NCBI RefSeq assembly: GCF_964204865.1
Contig: NC_135250.1
Location: 20,451,395 to 20,515,394, forward strand
DNA from: Styela clava
Lineage: Eukaryota > Chordata > Ascidiacea > Stolidobranchia > Styelidae
DNA: 64,000 nucleotides
Reading direction: 5' to 3'
Part shown: in pieces, positions 10,681 through 24,707 of the stretch
Position numbering within the stretch: the first letter of the stretch is position 1
Layout of the letters: the number at the start of each line of letters is the position of its first letter
Position numbers and translations under genes: made by a program
The notes under the pieces: generated by a model
The model's input: the letters and a program-made list of their open reading frames with translations, nothing else
What the model was told of the DNA's origin: nothing
Database searches by the model: none

Positions 10681-13600
10681 TGACGAGTCAAGAATAGGTA
10701 AGAATCGAATACAGAAGTCTCGCGATAATGTTAACTTGTGCTATCGATAGGGTTTCTACGTAGAAACACAATCGATAAGTAAGTATTGAATGAGGAAATA
10801 CACGGGCGAACATCATTTGCAAACACCCGAGCGTTAAAATTAAAGATAATGTACTGTAAATCAAATATTTCAATCAATTTAGTGCGCCTGAAATGAATGA
10901 CTGTTTAACTATCCCAATACCTGATGAGGAGAGGTCGTTGTTCTCTATATCAGGGGTGTGCAACCTGTGGCCCACAAGGAAAACTTGTGCGGCCCGCCGA
11001 GATGGGCCAATTTTGAATAGTGTGCGGCCCGTGAAGTTTTTAATTTAGTTTAATCTAGTACGTGCGAGTATAAATTCTTTATTCTCCACTGAATTCGAAA
11101 TTTACGTTTAGCTTGACCTATTATTATTTTAGATAGTTTGATGATGTCATTCACGTCGCGTGCCATCTTTGCGCGATATCATAAAGGTTATTATTATAAG
11201 AGCAATTTTGAGCTTAACGAAAACTAACTTTCTGTGATATCTGCTCATAGCCCTGTAAAATAAACAAACGATATTAGACAAAATTGGTTAAACTTCGATT
11301 TCAACTTTTACGTAGCAGATCAACGTAAAATATACCCTACATGTATAGTTATGCCTACTCCTGGAATCTTGTAATACTCTTTTGCTACTCAATAAATAGA
11401 ATCATTGCAGTCAAATTCTCTTGACGGACTTGTGTACTTATTTCAATGACATATTACATGTCTCAAATGATTTGACTGCAACCCTGCAATAAAGCAGTTC
11501 AGGCGAGTTTCAAGCTGTCATCTTGTTTGGCTAATCTCTAAATTCTATTTCTCAGCTATATTTTGGCTTCTGATATCTTTGGTTATAGTTAGATTGCCTT
11601 TCCGACTGGCAGCTCGATTCGTTTTCAACCGCTTTCATCGCAAAATAAAGTAACTCTTGCGATCGACCGAATAATCGTTCGTTTAGGTTTCTCCTGGTGA
11701 CACGTCCAATTTGTAAATCTTTGCGAATCTCTATTTTGTGTGTTAGACCGACGTGAGAAAAATAGATTTTGGTGTTTACGAGCATTGGGTAAAATGAAAG
11801 CAAAATGAATGAAACTAGTTCAAATTGGCGTGCCGCACAAAATATTTTTTCCATCTAATACCCAACCTACGCTTGTCGTTGGACCCAGTCACGAATTCAC
11901 ATACAGGACTGATCATATTTCCAATATAATTGCAGAAAACATCTCGAAAAAAGACACTTAAATTTAAAAAGAAAACTAGGCAACGAAAGAGCCGAGTAAC
12001 GTGCGTATAAAAAGTAAAATCAGATCTTAAAATATTAGCCTGGAACATCAACTGGCCGAATACGAACGAACACACTCATTCAACAACGTTTTGTTATCGG
12101 GCCGAGTCGATCTAGAAAGCCATTTTTGCCTTATAAAATATAAGAACAAAAAAATCAAATTTTAAACTAAACAAATTTAAATGAGCATGTATTGGTCATA
12201 TACCCATACTGCTGAAAATACAATAAGGTATTGTTAATGAATGGTCGAGTATGCTTCTGTTGGTTATTCGTAACAAAAAAGCAGAGAAAATCGGAAAGTT
12301 TGCACAGGTTCTTGAATATGCTGGGAAAATTAAAGACTTGCGATTTAAGACTATAATATACTGCAGTGTTAGCATGCTGGCCAGTCCAGGGGCTTTGTAA
12401 GATGGCGCAGATAGCGATGTCGAATATAAATTACGGTAAATTTGGTATGCATATTAAAATCCGGCTTGCTCGAACCACCTAGTTTAATTAGGCTTAATAT
12501 GACGGAGATAAAAAAAAAAACGGCCCCGTATGAATACAAACAAGAGTTCTTATGTGGACAATCCTTCGTTTCATCACTTTACTTGTCCTACTTTAACGAA
12601 CCTTCTCAAGGCCGTTTAAAATATATCACACCGCAAAGTTAAAATAACACTATAGTATAACTTAGTATCATTTACACGGTGAATTTAGTAAATCGTTTAT
12701 AACTATATCCATAAAAATCAAAAAGTTTGTTTTACTAAAAGGAGGGAGACACAATCAGAATAGCAATTCTCATATATGTAACATGAATAATATTGTAAAA
12801 TTAACTAGTCTGCTTTTGTGAGGATATTCGTAGAGCCCCTTGCGTTTGAGTCTTTAAAATTCGGAAAAACCTTCTACGGCAATAAAACCTAGATGAAAGG
12901 CGTTGACATAACTAACGATCAGTAAAATGAGCAAAAAATGAATGATAAATATAAAATAAATGCAAAAATGCGAAAAAGAAAAGTTAGATCATAGAGAAAA
13001 AGATGAATACGTTTGGTTCGTTTTATCATGCAAGCTTTATCAGACAGCAAACGCGGAATATTATTGAGTGAATTCCTTCTAGAAAGATTTACGTTGCTGT
13101 GTCATTCATGGGTGATAAACAAAATGGCAAGAAAGGTTATTGCACGGTATAAAAATTTGCATCCTAAAATTTTGCACATCAAAAATGATCAAATTTGATT
13201 GCATCAATGCGCTACCGCATTCTTCTAACCCATATTTAGATCATGAATGGCCAATAGATAAATAGGTTTCAAAGAGAATATTAGATTTTGCACATCAGTC
13301 ATTTGAGAGGTTTTTTTGATATAAATTCGGTGCATTTGGAGAAAGTGTTTCTTCTTTTTGAGCGCTTAGGGCCAAGTTTAAGTGATGGCAACAACCACGA
13401 CAAGATGCAAGGATTGGTCATTTCCCGCATCATGTGAACGTCCATCAACAATAACAGTTTAAGTCCCAGCAACAACAATTATTCAATTTTGGCTGATTTT
13501 GCACTCTAGTCTCAATAATACTTGTGGTGTTGCAAAATCTGTGTGAAGTGAGGACATTTCATTAAATGACGCCATTTTATGATCCTGACGCTGTCTCTGA

Positions 13601-13694
13601 ATCGTAGCCGTTTTTCTCTACCTCTTGGACAAGGGGCTACGGTTACATGTAACATCACAGTTTTGTTATACCAACCACTACTAGATGCCCCACT
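10681..13694. other. Intergenic region with one solo hAT end
   Basis: At 10,951 the sequence CAGGGGTGTGCAACCTGTGG followed by GCGGCCCGCC looks like one end of a hAT element. I found no partner end within several kb. Minus-strand open frames at 11,552-12,075 have no recognisable domain. The final part, below 13,694, should hold the 3' UTR of the TNFAIP8-like gene. Confidence 0.45.
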
Positions 13695-16600
13695 TCACAA
13701 AATGCCATCTTCGATCAAGTCGTTGATCCGAGCTACTATTTTGTGCAAAGATTCTTTGTATGGTCCACTTGGTTCAAAAAGCTTTTCTAAAAAGTCGGTA
13801 TCGCCGATTTGATCAAATATAGAGTTGATGCGACCCTTTGATTTTTCAGTAAGATGATTTGCCACGAGTTGCTGGAGTATTGCACGACCTTCGTTTATCT
13901 GTTTTGATAGAACGTATTTGTCAAATGTAAAGTCGACTTCCACAAAGCTGACCAGGGTCATAGCAGTTGTTTTGGTCTTTGATTGAAGTTTTTCAGCAAG
14001 CTTTCTTTCCGCTGCAGTGAACTGCTCGTTTTTATGAAGCACTGCTACTTTGATCATAACTTTAATTAGGTTGTGGTGGAGCTTATCGGAGTCTTTTTTT
14101 GAAGAATAATCCCGGCGAACTCTGAAAATAAAAATACATATATGTATTATACAAATTGAACAACTGAATATCACGTAAAACTCACTATTGCAACGAATGA
14201 ACCACAACAGACCAATACCGCAAAGATAACGCTGGTAAATTTGTATGCAAAAACTGCATGCGTATGCACGCCGATATTTGGCGGATGTCTCTTGTTTTCC
14301 AAAAAGTGCACACTGAATAGGATGCCACTTTCCGGGCTGACATGAGTCAGTTAGCAACCTGCCTTACAAATTATTATAAGCGAAATTTGATGTGGGTGTA
14401 GGTGTAGGTAATGAGTTATTTACCAATTAAACAAAGAACTGCGTTTAAATGTCTTAAATGCAATTTTGCTTTTCCAGTAGAAAATTATGATAATTATTGT
14501 ACCTTTGAATACATCAATAAATGGGAAATATATGCGGAGGTAAATTTGTAATATATAGGTGAAAAATGATTCATGACCAACGCAGAACTAAAATGGGTAC
14601 GCTATGCAATATCATATAGAAAATAGTAATGGGTTTTATATATTAATAAGCGCCTTCAGTCAAGGTTAATTTAAACAAACACCAATAACTGCATATTAAA
14701 AAAGCTGGGATACTCTTCTTTTCCTGGAAGTGTATCTTATAAGTCCGAAACGTACATACTTGTTAGCCATGATGTAGCTTAATAAGAACTATTTCACTCT
14801 GATTTTTAGAGCACATAATATGGATAAATTCATTCCGAGGTAACGCAATAATGCTGTAACGCAGTTATAATAACTCTGATTCGATTTTGTGTCATGACAT
14901 TTGACGTTACATTTTAGCATGATACAATATGTGGAACATTATGAATATTGAACGCGACACATCATGTAGATCACATGTCACGACAAGATATATGGTAATG
15001 CAACATGAAACTTTCAACAGGTTTACGCGAGTTATGAATTTAATAAATAATATAATATTATCACGTTTTGGAATATTGAAAATTCGCTTGTATCTGTAGA
15101 CGTGAAAGATAAGAATATCTTCCTATTTAAAAAAAAAACATAATTGTCTTGTGTAATTTTGAAAAAGACTTTCCAAAATTTTGACAAGAGATGTTCAGCA
15201 TTGCCCACTTCGTATACATGGTGTTCTTTAAATCATATTTTAAATTAGAGGAAAAGAACTTTGATGCTTTTGGAACATCAAATGAATGGTGAGCATTTAA
15301 AGGCGTATTAAATGAGGTAGAAAAAATAGTAAACACTAATTAAAATTAAAAAAAAATGGTAAAAATATACTGATAAATGACTTTATAACAAAATTTTGAA
15401 ATTGTAACAAGACTTTATGAATATACTATAATATTTAGGGAATGATGGCGCATTACTAAATTATAATTTATAATAAAATATAATTTTCCATATACTGTCG
15501 ATATCTGAACATGATCAGTGACCCACAGTCATGTTGGTCGTATAAATTGATCACCTTATGTAAAATATAATGCGCATCGTTAACATAAGACGACTTAAAT
15601 GAAACCAATGTAATATTTCAGTCCGGTCTATTATATGATCGAATAATAACTCAAACAACCTTACTCTTGGATTCTAGTGGAAATCAATTTACGCGACAGA
15701 CAATAAACTCAGATTGAAGACGTTGGATATTTCAGTGAAAAAAGAAATTGACTTCAGTATAGGTAAGGAAGTGAAACCCGGAAGATACCATTTTCCCCTG
15801 AAGAGTATGGGCATCTGCCAAAACGTTATAAATATTGAAGGGTGCATATCATCAGGCTAATAACCGAATTGCGTAAGTCATTTTTTTGTCGGTTCTGAGT
15901 TTTTTATACAACAGTTATTTATGTAATGCTGCACGCCAGTCAGTTATTTCAGATTTTATCCCAAGGATTCCGAAACGTATAATGATGGAGATTTATGTGA
16001 CGTGCACATTATTGCGATTGTTCCATATTAATAAATCTCACGAGACCATTGTGACGTCACAAATACAAAGTAGCATCGACGTGGTATTTTTCGAGTTTTT
16101 GCATCATATATTCTAGCTTAGTGTTTATAAATTTGAATTTACATTACACTACAAATTGAATTTACAAATTAATTTAAAATCCGGATACGACTAAAAATTA
16201 AACCATGGTAAATTATTTTCTCTAAATGGCATAACAAAATCATTAGGAAGTTTTTAACGTTTATCTCAAAATTGCTAAATAAGACTTACGCAATTTAGTT
16301 ATTAGCGTGACGATATGCTAAGTTTGGCCTATCCCAGGTTCGACGGCCTAATTCAAATTCCACTATCTGTAAAGTTGAAGCGGTAAGAAATAATATTTGA
16401 TGTGAGAAATAAATTTCATCTTTTTTTATGATTGAGCCAGCAGCGATGAATAGTCACAAAATTTGCTTTGATTTAATTTGAAGCGGATACAATTTCATTG
16501 ATGAAATATGTATTGATTCTGGACTAAATATCACCGTATTTTCGCACGACAATTCAACATGTTCGGAAAAGGTCATTTGTCACAATTTTCCATTCATACC

Positions 16601-19600
16601 AGTACAATCATACCTACGATGAAGTTTTGCTCCGGTACCATACTTAGTCGTATATAGAAAGAACATACCTTACTCTTAATTATGTAAAACTCTAATGCGC
16701 ATGCGCAAGAAAAAAGTGACGTAGAGGAAATGCGCAGTCATTTTGGTGATCCACGAGTAAGCCATAAAGATACCAAGTATTAGACGGGGAATCGATAACG
16801 CGTTCTAAATGATGCACGCATTAGCAAGTAAACATGCAATATGGTTGGGTTAATGATATCAAACATTTTCAGCATCACTTGTCCGAAATGGTCGATATAT
16901 GCCAAATCGAATGCGGTCGAATCATATTGATAGGCTGACCGATTGGTAAGGAAACAAAGAACATGTTCAGCGACTGCCGTGTTCTTAATCCAAACTTAGA
17001 TTTAACAATGCAAACCCTTCAAAACATTTTATTTAGAGTGAATTAATAAGATGCAAACTTGATGGAATACATGTCTAGTTTTGGATAAGGATAAGTTTAA
17101 GAAGATACGCAGTCCAATCGTTGGCGACCATCATAATATCTCAATTTTCTCGATGTTATTTTTTCTTAACAGGGCGGTTTCTTTAACTTGAATTATTGTT
17201 CTGTCTCCTCACGATTATTATTCAAATAAGATATAAAATGAATTTTAATAAGTCACGCGGAGATGTATTCTTTAAAATCATTATGATCAAACAAAAGTTT
17301 CGGCCCGACGTTGACCGTTATGTTTTAGGCGCCAACCTCCTTCTGAGTGGTCAAGAAACCTCAATACCAAATTACCATTTCAAAGTCAAAATAAGACTAA
17401 ATATTGGTCTTATTAGCATAGACAAGTTCCATTGTTTCAACAATGAATATCGAATGTATTGTCCATATTAACAAATCTAGCCGGATTATATAAATATTAA
17501 TAAATACATTTCTCCAATAATATTCTATTTGAGTCGCCAAATCCATGTTGAAAATTAGTATTTCATTTGCATAATAAATTGAGTACATACAAACCACTGA
17601 ACGACCGTGTTAATACATGATGAGTCCCACATTAACCAAAATTTTCAGTGACATAAATTCTGGACGAATGAACTCATTTTTATCGTAGTAAAACATACAA
17701 ATCCCATGAGGCGGTGATCTTGTAGTTGAGTGACAAGCATAGTAATTTTTTATAAAGTGATCGGTGGGAAACAATTTAAAAAGAAATCGTGGCAATTATT
17801 CTATGAAAGTTTTACCAACATGAGCTGATAGTCCTATAATATTAGATTTAAAAAAAACTGCAATTAATTAAATCAATCACATTTCCATCCATACAAAAAC
17901 CAGCGTCGATTCTAATAGTAAGGTATATCTCAATTTTTTACACTAGGGCTTTTGCGGTAGATGTTTGCGGTTTTTGCGATATTATACAGACTTGGTGTTA
18001 AATATAAGCGATGACGGCCATCTTACACTACATTAAATGACTGTTTCATTGTGATAGATTGCTTTTCAGGTTCATTTTATCCAGTATATCCATACGACAT
18101 AAGAATACAAGAACTCACACTTTCAAGGGAACCATCAAACACAATTTCACTGACTGATCAGTCGATTTTAGAACGAACAACGTTGGTCATAAATTGGTAT
18201 AGATTTCGTTGCCTATACAACTCGGTCATAATAGTGAATTACATATAATGCGAGTACAAGGAATTTTTAACATTACAGATAACTAAGCGGTGTTGATCAG
18301 ATCTCAATAATAACCTTATTACAAATTACCTCGTGTTCTAAGTGGGTGTATACGTTTATATCTCTCTTCAATTTAAAATTTATATACTGCATTACGCTTC
18401 TATTTGAATGATGGCCACGCCACGACAAGTATTATTATAATATTCAAGTTATAGTAATCTTTCGAAATATTCAACTTCGCATTTATTATTTCAAATACAC
18501 CATGACGAAATATATTCTTATAATGTTCAATCGCCGCATTTCTAGAATTTTCTGTCAATGTATTTTTCGAATGATTCAGAACTCATCTTGGTTAACAGTG
18601 AAAAAAGGTGATAATCATGCTCGTTCTTATATGTGGTCCTAATTAGAATTATGTATAATGTAGTCAAAAAGGTCACGTAGTCCAGTGTACTTTTACACAA
18701 AGTCATTTTGATTGACATGGATAAGAGATACGCCAAGTCGTGTAAGCATGTAATATGAAGTCACCCAAAGTCACCGACTAGCCAACACCATTATAAACTA
18801 ATTGTACTGTCTTAATAAGACAGAATTTTTCAATTTATTTTCACACATAAAAGTGAGACAATAGATATACGTTTTCTATATTGTTCTATGCGTTTTCAAA
18901 TCTATTCGAAAACAACACGATTCTTAAAGTATGAAAGCGTTAGACTAAAATCTCGCCAAATACAATTTATTAACCCATGCTTAGCTGAAACGATTGACCG
19001 GAAGTTCCTAATCGTGTTTGAAACTGGGAATTTCATGTCTGAGAGTTTTAGGAATGCAGTATATGAAAAACTGGTGATATTTTTGCCAACGATTCTTTTG
19101 TTTTACTAATTCAATTTCATAATAAGATTATGAAAATAAAATGACCAATTAAATTAACAGAAAATGTCATTTTTTGATATTTCCACACGGTCCGAACGTT
19201 GAAACGAAACCTATGTGTATATATATATTATTATCAAATGTAATTCCTTATAATGAATTATTTATTTCGGCGGTAATACAACAAACAAAACAAAAATGTT
19301 CATTTAACTGACTCACATATATCTGTTAAAACTAACGCTCTGAGGGATAAAATTACATACTTCAATTAAAGTTTGAACATTTGTCAAAGCCTAATTACCT
19401 CACAAATGGGCGAAGGGCGTTTGAAACGGGATATCACATTTGTTTTGGCTAGACCTCTAAGGTATTAATATATTATCTTGATATTAAACTTTGATAAAAA
19501 TGACTAACGGCGTTTGTAATAACACTTTATTCCCAGAAGAATAAAGACATCGCGTCAAAACTAAATCCGCTACGCTGAAAGCAATTACATTTTCATTTAG

Positions 19601-20212
19601 CCAAAGAAAATAATTGCTACTTCATAGCAGTTATTCGCCACTAATTGTCTAAAAGTGGAAACTGCGTGAATAGTCGTGTGTGATGGTTAAAATTACCTAT
19701 TTATCTAGTGATCGACATCAGGTAATTGTACGAAGTCAATTCTGAAAACCATACTGGATGCAGAAAAATTACAATAGCGTCACGAAAGTTAGCTTTGACC
19801 ATATCCGTGTACCCCACTAAACATTCAAAAAACTTCATTGGAAGCTAACAAACACATACATGCAATATGCGCGAAAACAGACGACATTACGACATTAAAA
19901 ATTCATTAGGAAATCAAACTACAAACTAATTAAAAGTCATTGTGCTAATCTGATTACGTTAACTTATACGGCATCGAAAAGTATACGGTTCAATTGGAGC
20001 TCAATCAACTGTACACAAAAGCAAATGCATGTTACTGTTTATATAAAATTGGACACCTACTTTCCGAATTCATCCAGAAGTTCAGCGGTTTTGTCGTCAA
20101 TCAGGAGCCTTGTTAAATTTTTCGACGCCATCTTCCCAAGAATCTTTTTCTGCGCTTTAAGCGCAAGATCTTTACTCTTAACTACGTCATCTCCCATACT
20201 TGCGTCAGGCAT
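13695..20212 (-). CDS. TNFAIP8L: TNFAIP8 (TIPE) family protein
   Basis: Coding exon 1 is 20,212-20,061 and exon 2 is 14,121-13,695, joined across a phase-2 intron (donor AA|GTAGGT, acceptor TTTTCAG|A). The product is 192 aa, the normal length for the family. The N-terminus (residues 12-40, SKDLALKAQKKILGKMASK then LLIDD) and the body (TAMTLVSFVEVDFTFDKYVL, LTEKSKGRINSIFDQIGD, and the C-terminal LEKLFEPSGPYKESLHK) match TNFAIP8/TIPE proteins closely. These are all-helical cytosolic proteins with a hydrophobic cavity that binds phosphoinositides and lipid second messengers; they modulate apoptosis, immunity and cell polarity. The frame is intact, and the intron carries a TA-flanked MITE. Which vertebrate paralogue it matches best cannot be judged by eye, so the symbol is generic. 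Confidence 0.93.
14122..20060 (-). other. Large intron of the TNFAIP8-like gene
   Basis: A 5.9 kb intron, AT-rich, with no exon-like frame that I can support. It contains a 465-bp TA-flanked MITE at 15,849-16,313 and otherwise no clear repeat. Confidence 0.7.
15849..16313. mobile_element. TA-flanked MITE, copy C
   Basis: The 465-bp copy of the family at 3,159 and 7,329 is flanked by TA. It keeps the longer left end (TCATCAGGCTAATAACCGAA then TTGCGTAAGTC), which pairs over about 30 bp with the right end (GACTTACGCAATTTAGTTAT then TAGCGTGACGA). The internal region of about 340 bp present in copies A and B is missing here. Confidence 0.75.
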
Positions 20213-23200
20213 GAATCCTTATGATGGAATAACTTGCAAAAATTGTCACCAGGTTATTTCCTTGGTCTTAAAAAGGGCAAGCTTTTTCTGTTGAATACGT
20301 TCGCCGGCTGTAGTCTGATTGGTCGTTACCGATGTGTACAATGACAAAGTACAAGTAATTATAGACAATCAGATAATGCCGTATGTTTTCAGCCCTAGCG
20401 TGCTCGGCAATAACAGTCAGTAGTGCTGGACTAAACAATATATTACCTCTAGAAAACAAAGAATATTCCAAATTTATAATATTTTAAGACACATAGTATA
20501 TCATTAAATAGAATTGTGCTTTTAGCATAAAACAAGTACAGGGCAAAAACATGTAATTATGACAAAACAATTTCAATAACAAAAGCCACACTTAACCCTC
20601 TGTATTTTATTGGGATACAATAGGTCTGTTGAGATAGAGCAAAGACAATGTGCAAAAGAGCATTCTTCAATTCACAACTGTATTTGGTGAATCAACATTT
20701 TATTTTTTAAGTAAATGACAAATCTACACCAATTGATGTATATTCCCCTTTATACCAGGAATCTCGATTCATGAATATTCTAATCATTTTCAACTAAGTT
20801 TCACATATGCCCTAAGCCTAGCCAAGCACATATCATAAGAATTTCATCCATCTATATCATATGCATTGAATTGAATTAGTTTGTCGCTCAAATAGGTTCC
20901 TGCAAGCTGTTGTTGTCAAGTTAGTTACAATAACATATGCATATACAAGGACAATCACAAAAATCCACTGACATACATTACAATCACAAAAATCCCTAAA
21001 GTACAACGGAAGAATATAAACGAAATTTTCGGCCAACATTTGGTGCCAGAATACAACGCATTACCACATCATATAAGAATGAGCATACGTACAACTCTTT
21101 CAAGCAAGAAAAGAATATTAACTATATATGCCAGATGCCCCGGTCCATGTTTGGTCACTATGAAATCCGTTGGGAATGAAATGTATCAATAACTTTTAGT
21201 TAAAAAGACAGACTGGCTAATTTAATAGACGTGACTAAAATCATGCGGGATTTGGAATTGCATTGATTGATCCACTAGCCTTGCGTCTGTTATTTCAAAC
21301 GAAGAAAACAATTAGGAAGCAAAATACTGCATACAGCTTTTTATAATTCACCATACTTCAGCTGTATGGCCTACCCTGGCCTGGACTATTTATTTGTGAA
21401 TAAATGTACTCGTGAAAATAACAGATCCAAATGGACGGTCTATCATGTTCATATACAAATAGACGTTCATTTCGTCTCTAAAAAGTCTAGCAACTTTGCA
21501 TAATTTAAGCCCAAAATAAATATAATGTTAAATTTAGGTATTTGAACGTCCCGCACACATAAATCTGTTTCCGATAAGTTGTTTGCATAAAGGATGCCAG
21601 TTTTGCTAATACAAAATACACAAAGAACCTTGCGGAAAAAGTTCATCCATAAATAACCAAGGATGACAGACTTGAGTTATGGACTGAAAGTCTGGAACAG
21701 TTGAAAGAGAAGGTATGTGTAATTAAACGATGTTCGTTTCCTGTCGCGGTTATGGATAAAGCAGCTTTCAACTATTCACTGTTTGAAAAACTAAAATTGA
21801 ACAATACGGCGAAGGCAAAATGGCATGTGATGTGCAGTGCATTTCCTGCCATCGCACAGTCAGATTACGGGTAATTTAAATTGCATTCTCCCTGTCACTA
21901 TGTAAATGAGGTACCTTTCAAACAATATAATTTAAATTTATTTCATAAGGTAAAAATACGGAGGACTTGAAAAATTAACAAAAGTAGCCAGTGAAAACCT
22001 CATAGTCATCTATCATACTCTCTGTATGTTCTTTTCTATGTCACAGCTCGCTAAAAGGATACTCTCTACGCGCAAATACTACGTCTGTCAAGTTCGTGTT
22101 AACGCCGTAACAAACGGTATCGGCATGTAATCTATAAAATGTAGGATTGCTCTTGCTGTGGTTTTTGACATCATAAATTAGGCACAATGCGCTGCCTGAG
22201 GCTTATTCTGGGAATGTAGCGAAAATGACGCTTTCTGCAGTTTCTGAGTATGCCCTAATCCAGCGACAGTGGGCCTAATTTGTCTACTTCGTTGCGGACG
22301 GTACTTTTCCCTTTTGCAATCTGTCCAGTCTGCTTCGTGATTGTTTATCAAGCGTATCAGCCACTTAGACGATGCCATATGATGTGTTAATTACACTGAT
22401 AAGACGGGAGCTGCACAGTGGCCTGTTATGATGTAATTGACAACTGGATGGCGTTATCTGCCTCGTCGCCCTTTGTTTATTTATTTATTGTCATAACGGC
22501 CATGCTCGTAAACTGTTAACCCTGATGCTCTTCATCGACATACAAAAGTTTGGCTCAAACAATAACTAACAGCAGAACAAAAGAAAGAGCGAATGAAGGT
22601 GCGAATTTTCACACCGAAGACTCACAAACATCACAGACCGACACTAAAACGCGCAAGGAATATTTGTTGTTTCTGTTACGCATTCGTGCTGCCTCACGAT
22701 TCTTTACCAAATTGCTCGTCCACGTTTTGTTTCTTTTATTATCCGATTGGTGGCAATATGTGCCATGCTGAAATGCATGCGATGACGACCAGCTTCCTAT
22801 TTCGTGTTCCCTCGTCTGTATGCTTCCTAACCTCATAACCAAAACGATTTCGAAAATCAGTAAGATATTCACGTTATGGTACAATCCAAAAACACTTACG
22901 CTTATGGACGTGGACATAGTCTTCATCAAAAAAAAGGTTTGTAGGAGCCCAATCAAATGGTTTTATCTTAGTTGAAAACAAAGCGAAATTTAGACATAAT
23001 GCGCAACAGAAGACTGCACTCATTGTAAGTAAATGCAATCTGCTCGCTATATCTTTTACGGCATAGTATCATGATTTTCCGTGCAACATCATTGTGGTAA
23101 CCGCGTAATAATTTCACTTTTCTATTGTTACTTTAAATATTGTCACAGCCGTAACATCAAATCTTATCCGAGGTAAAATAAATTCGCAAGGAATGGCATA

Positions 23201-24707
23201 AGAGAGCCGCATGATTAAACCCAATGCAAGTTTTGCGCAATGCGTATATTTATATACATAAAATTTGTATGCAAGTTTTTTAACCCGACTCAATGCTGTT
23301 TCAACAATTACAGGTCACGCGGGGCTACTGTGCCCTTTTCACTCGTTTGAATTTTCTCTTAGTCATTCTTATTATAATGTTTAATTAAATTCGGCCTAAC
23401 AACACTGCTGAAGAATTTCCCCTGAACAGTATCAAATTATAAATATCGCTGGCATCAGTTTTCACCGGACATTCGAAAACAAGTGACTGAAAATCCAACT
23501 ACATACATTTTTATAAAGAAACTTTTGCTACAGAAAAGTACTTATAATCGTTATCCATTCCGGCTACTTTATATTGACATAGCTCCTCTCTCATACTTTT
23601 CAAACATATTTGAAACAATGCAACATTTCCGTCTTAAAAATGTTATATTAATATTTGGCAACATTAATAAATCAGGCGAAAACAATTACGTCATTTCATC
23701 ATGAAATTACGTCACAATATTGATGAACATCCACGCGTAATAGTGTACGAGTCATGGATTATGGTTCTTCTCTAAGTTTTTTTTTGCGATTCAAAAATGA
23801 TTTGCATATATTAGTACAAGTAATTGACCTAATATGAATGATAATATAATAAGGAAGTAAAGCAATACCATAAGATGATAAATAAATTACTAATTCTCAT
23901 AACTGCAGAATCCACACATTTTATATACGATATTTGAAATGACGAAATATTCAAGGATTACTTTTAGAGTATCAATTAAATTTAAAGTTTCGAAATATCT
24001 TACACTGTATACTTTTTACCGATTCTGAAATACAAATCTTAAATTTCTTTCCAGAAAAATGCTGGCCAGACAGGCCAAATCACGTCCTCGTACACCATCC
24101 ACATTGTGGTTTAGCACTTATAACGTGTTTCCTGGATTGAATTTCCATTTTCTATATTACTCTGCGATCCAACAGAACATGAATACATCTCGAAAGGCTG
24201 TGAGTTCTAAGCGGAAGAAGGAAGTTGAAACTGAGTCTTTGCGATTTGAGATGTTCGCCACAATCCTATTCACATTCTGTTCACATGATATGTTTTGATT
24301 TTCAGTTACCGTATATTCAACATTGTTTGAAAGGGTGGCCGAAAAAGTATATTGTTGTGGTTATCGTCCTTTCTGCACTCAATATTTTATAGCAGTGAGC
24401 AATTCATAAAAAGTCCTATCTAAATGCATGTCGTATTGTAAAAATAAACTTCACTAGCACTCAATTATCTACATATCGTCGTTCAGTTTTTGTGTCTAAA
24501 ATCGAGAGACTAAGTTATAACAGCCAGAAAGGTGTAATGAAGCTGTCCGTTCTTTGTGACTGCTACATCGAAACTTCTTCAAAGAAAAAGAATTTGTTTG
24601 GTGCCATATATTTCTTCTTTGATTAAGATTGGACCAGTGATCAATCGCACACCTGAGATACGCACAATATTTGAGCCACGTTTAATCGAACGAAGTTGAT
24701 CGACTAT
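20213..24707. other. Intergenic / upstream region of TNFAIP8-like gene
   Basis: The first few hundred bases upstream of 20,212 on the minus strand should carry the 5' UTR and promoter of the TNFAIP8-like gene. No TATA box can be assigned with confidence. The rest is AT-rich, with scattered short open frames and no recognisable domain or repeat. An open stretch at 24,059-24,298, preceded by TTTCCAG and holding an internal GTGAGT, could be an exon but shows no homology. Confidence 0.4.

Noticed and set aside
11552-12075. Overlapping minus-strand frames of 86-100 codons
   Set aside because: No recognisable domain, no splice-compatible neighbour, low-complexity hydrophobic composition.
24059-24298. 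Exon-like open frame preceded by TTTCCAG
   Set aside because: A GTGAGT site lies inside, but no homology and no phase-matched neighbour could be shown.
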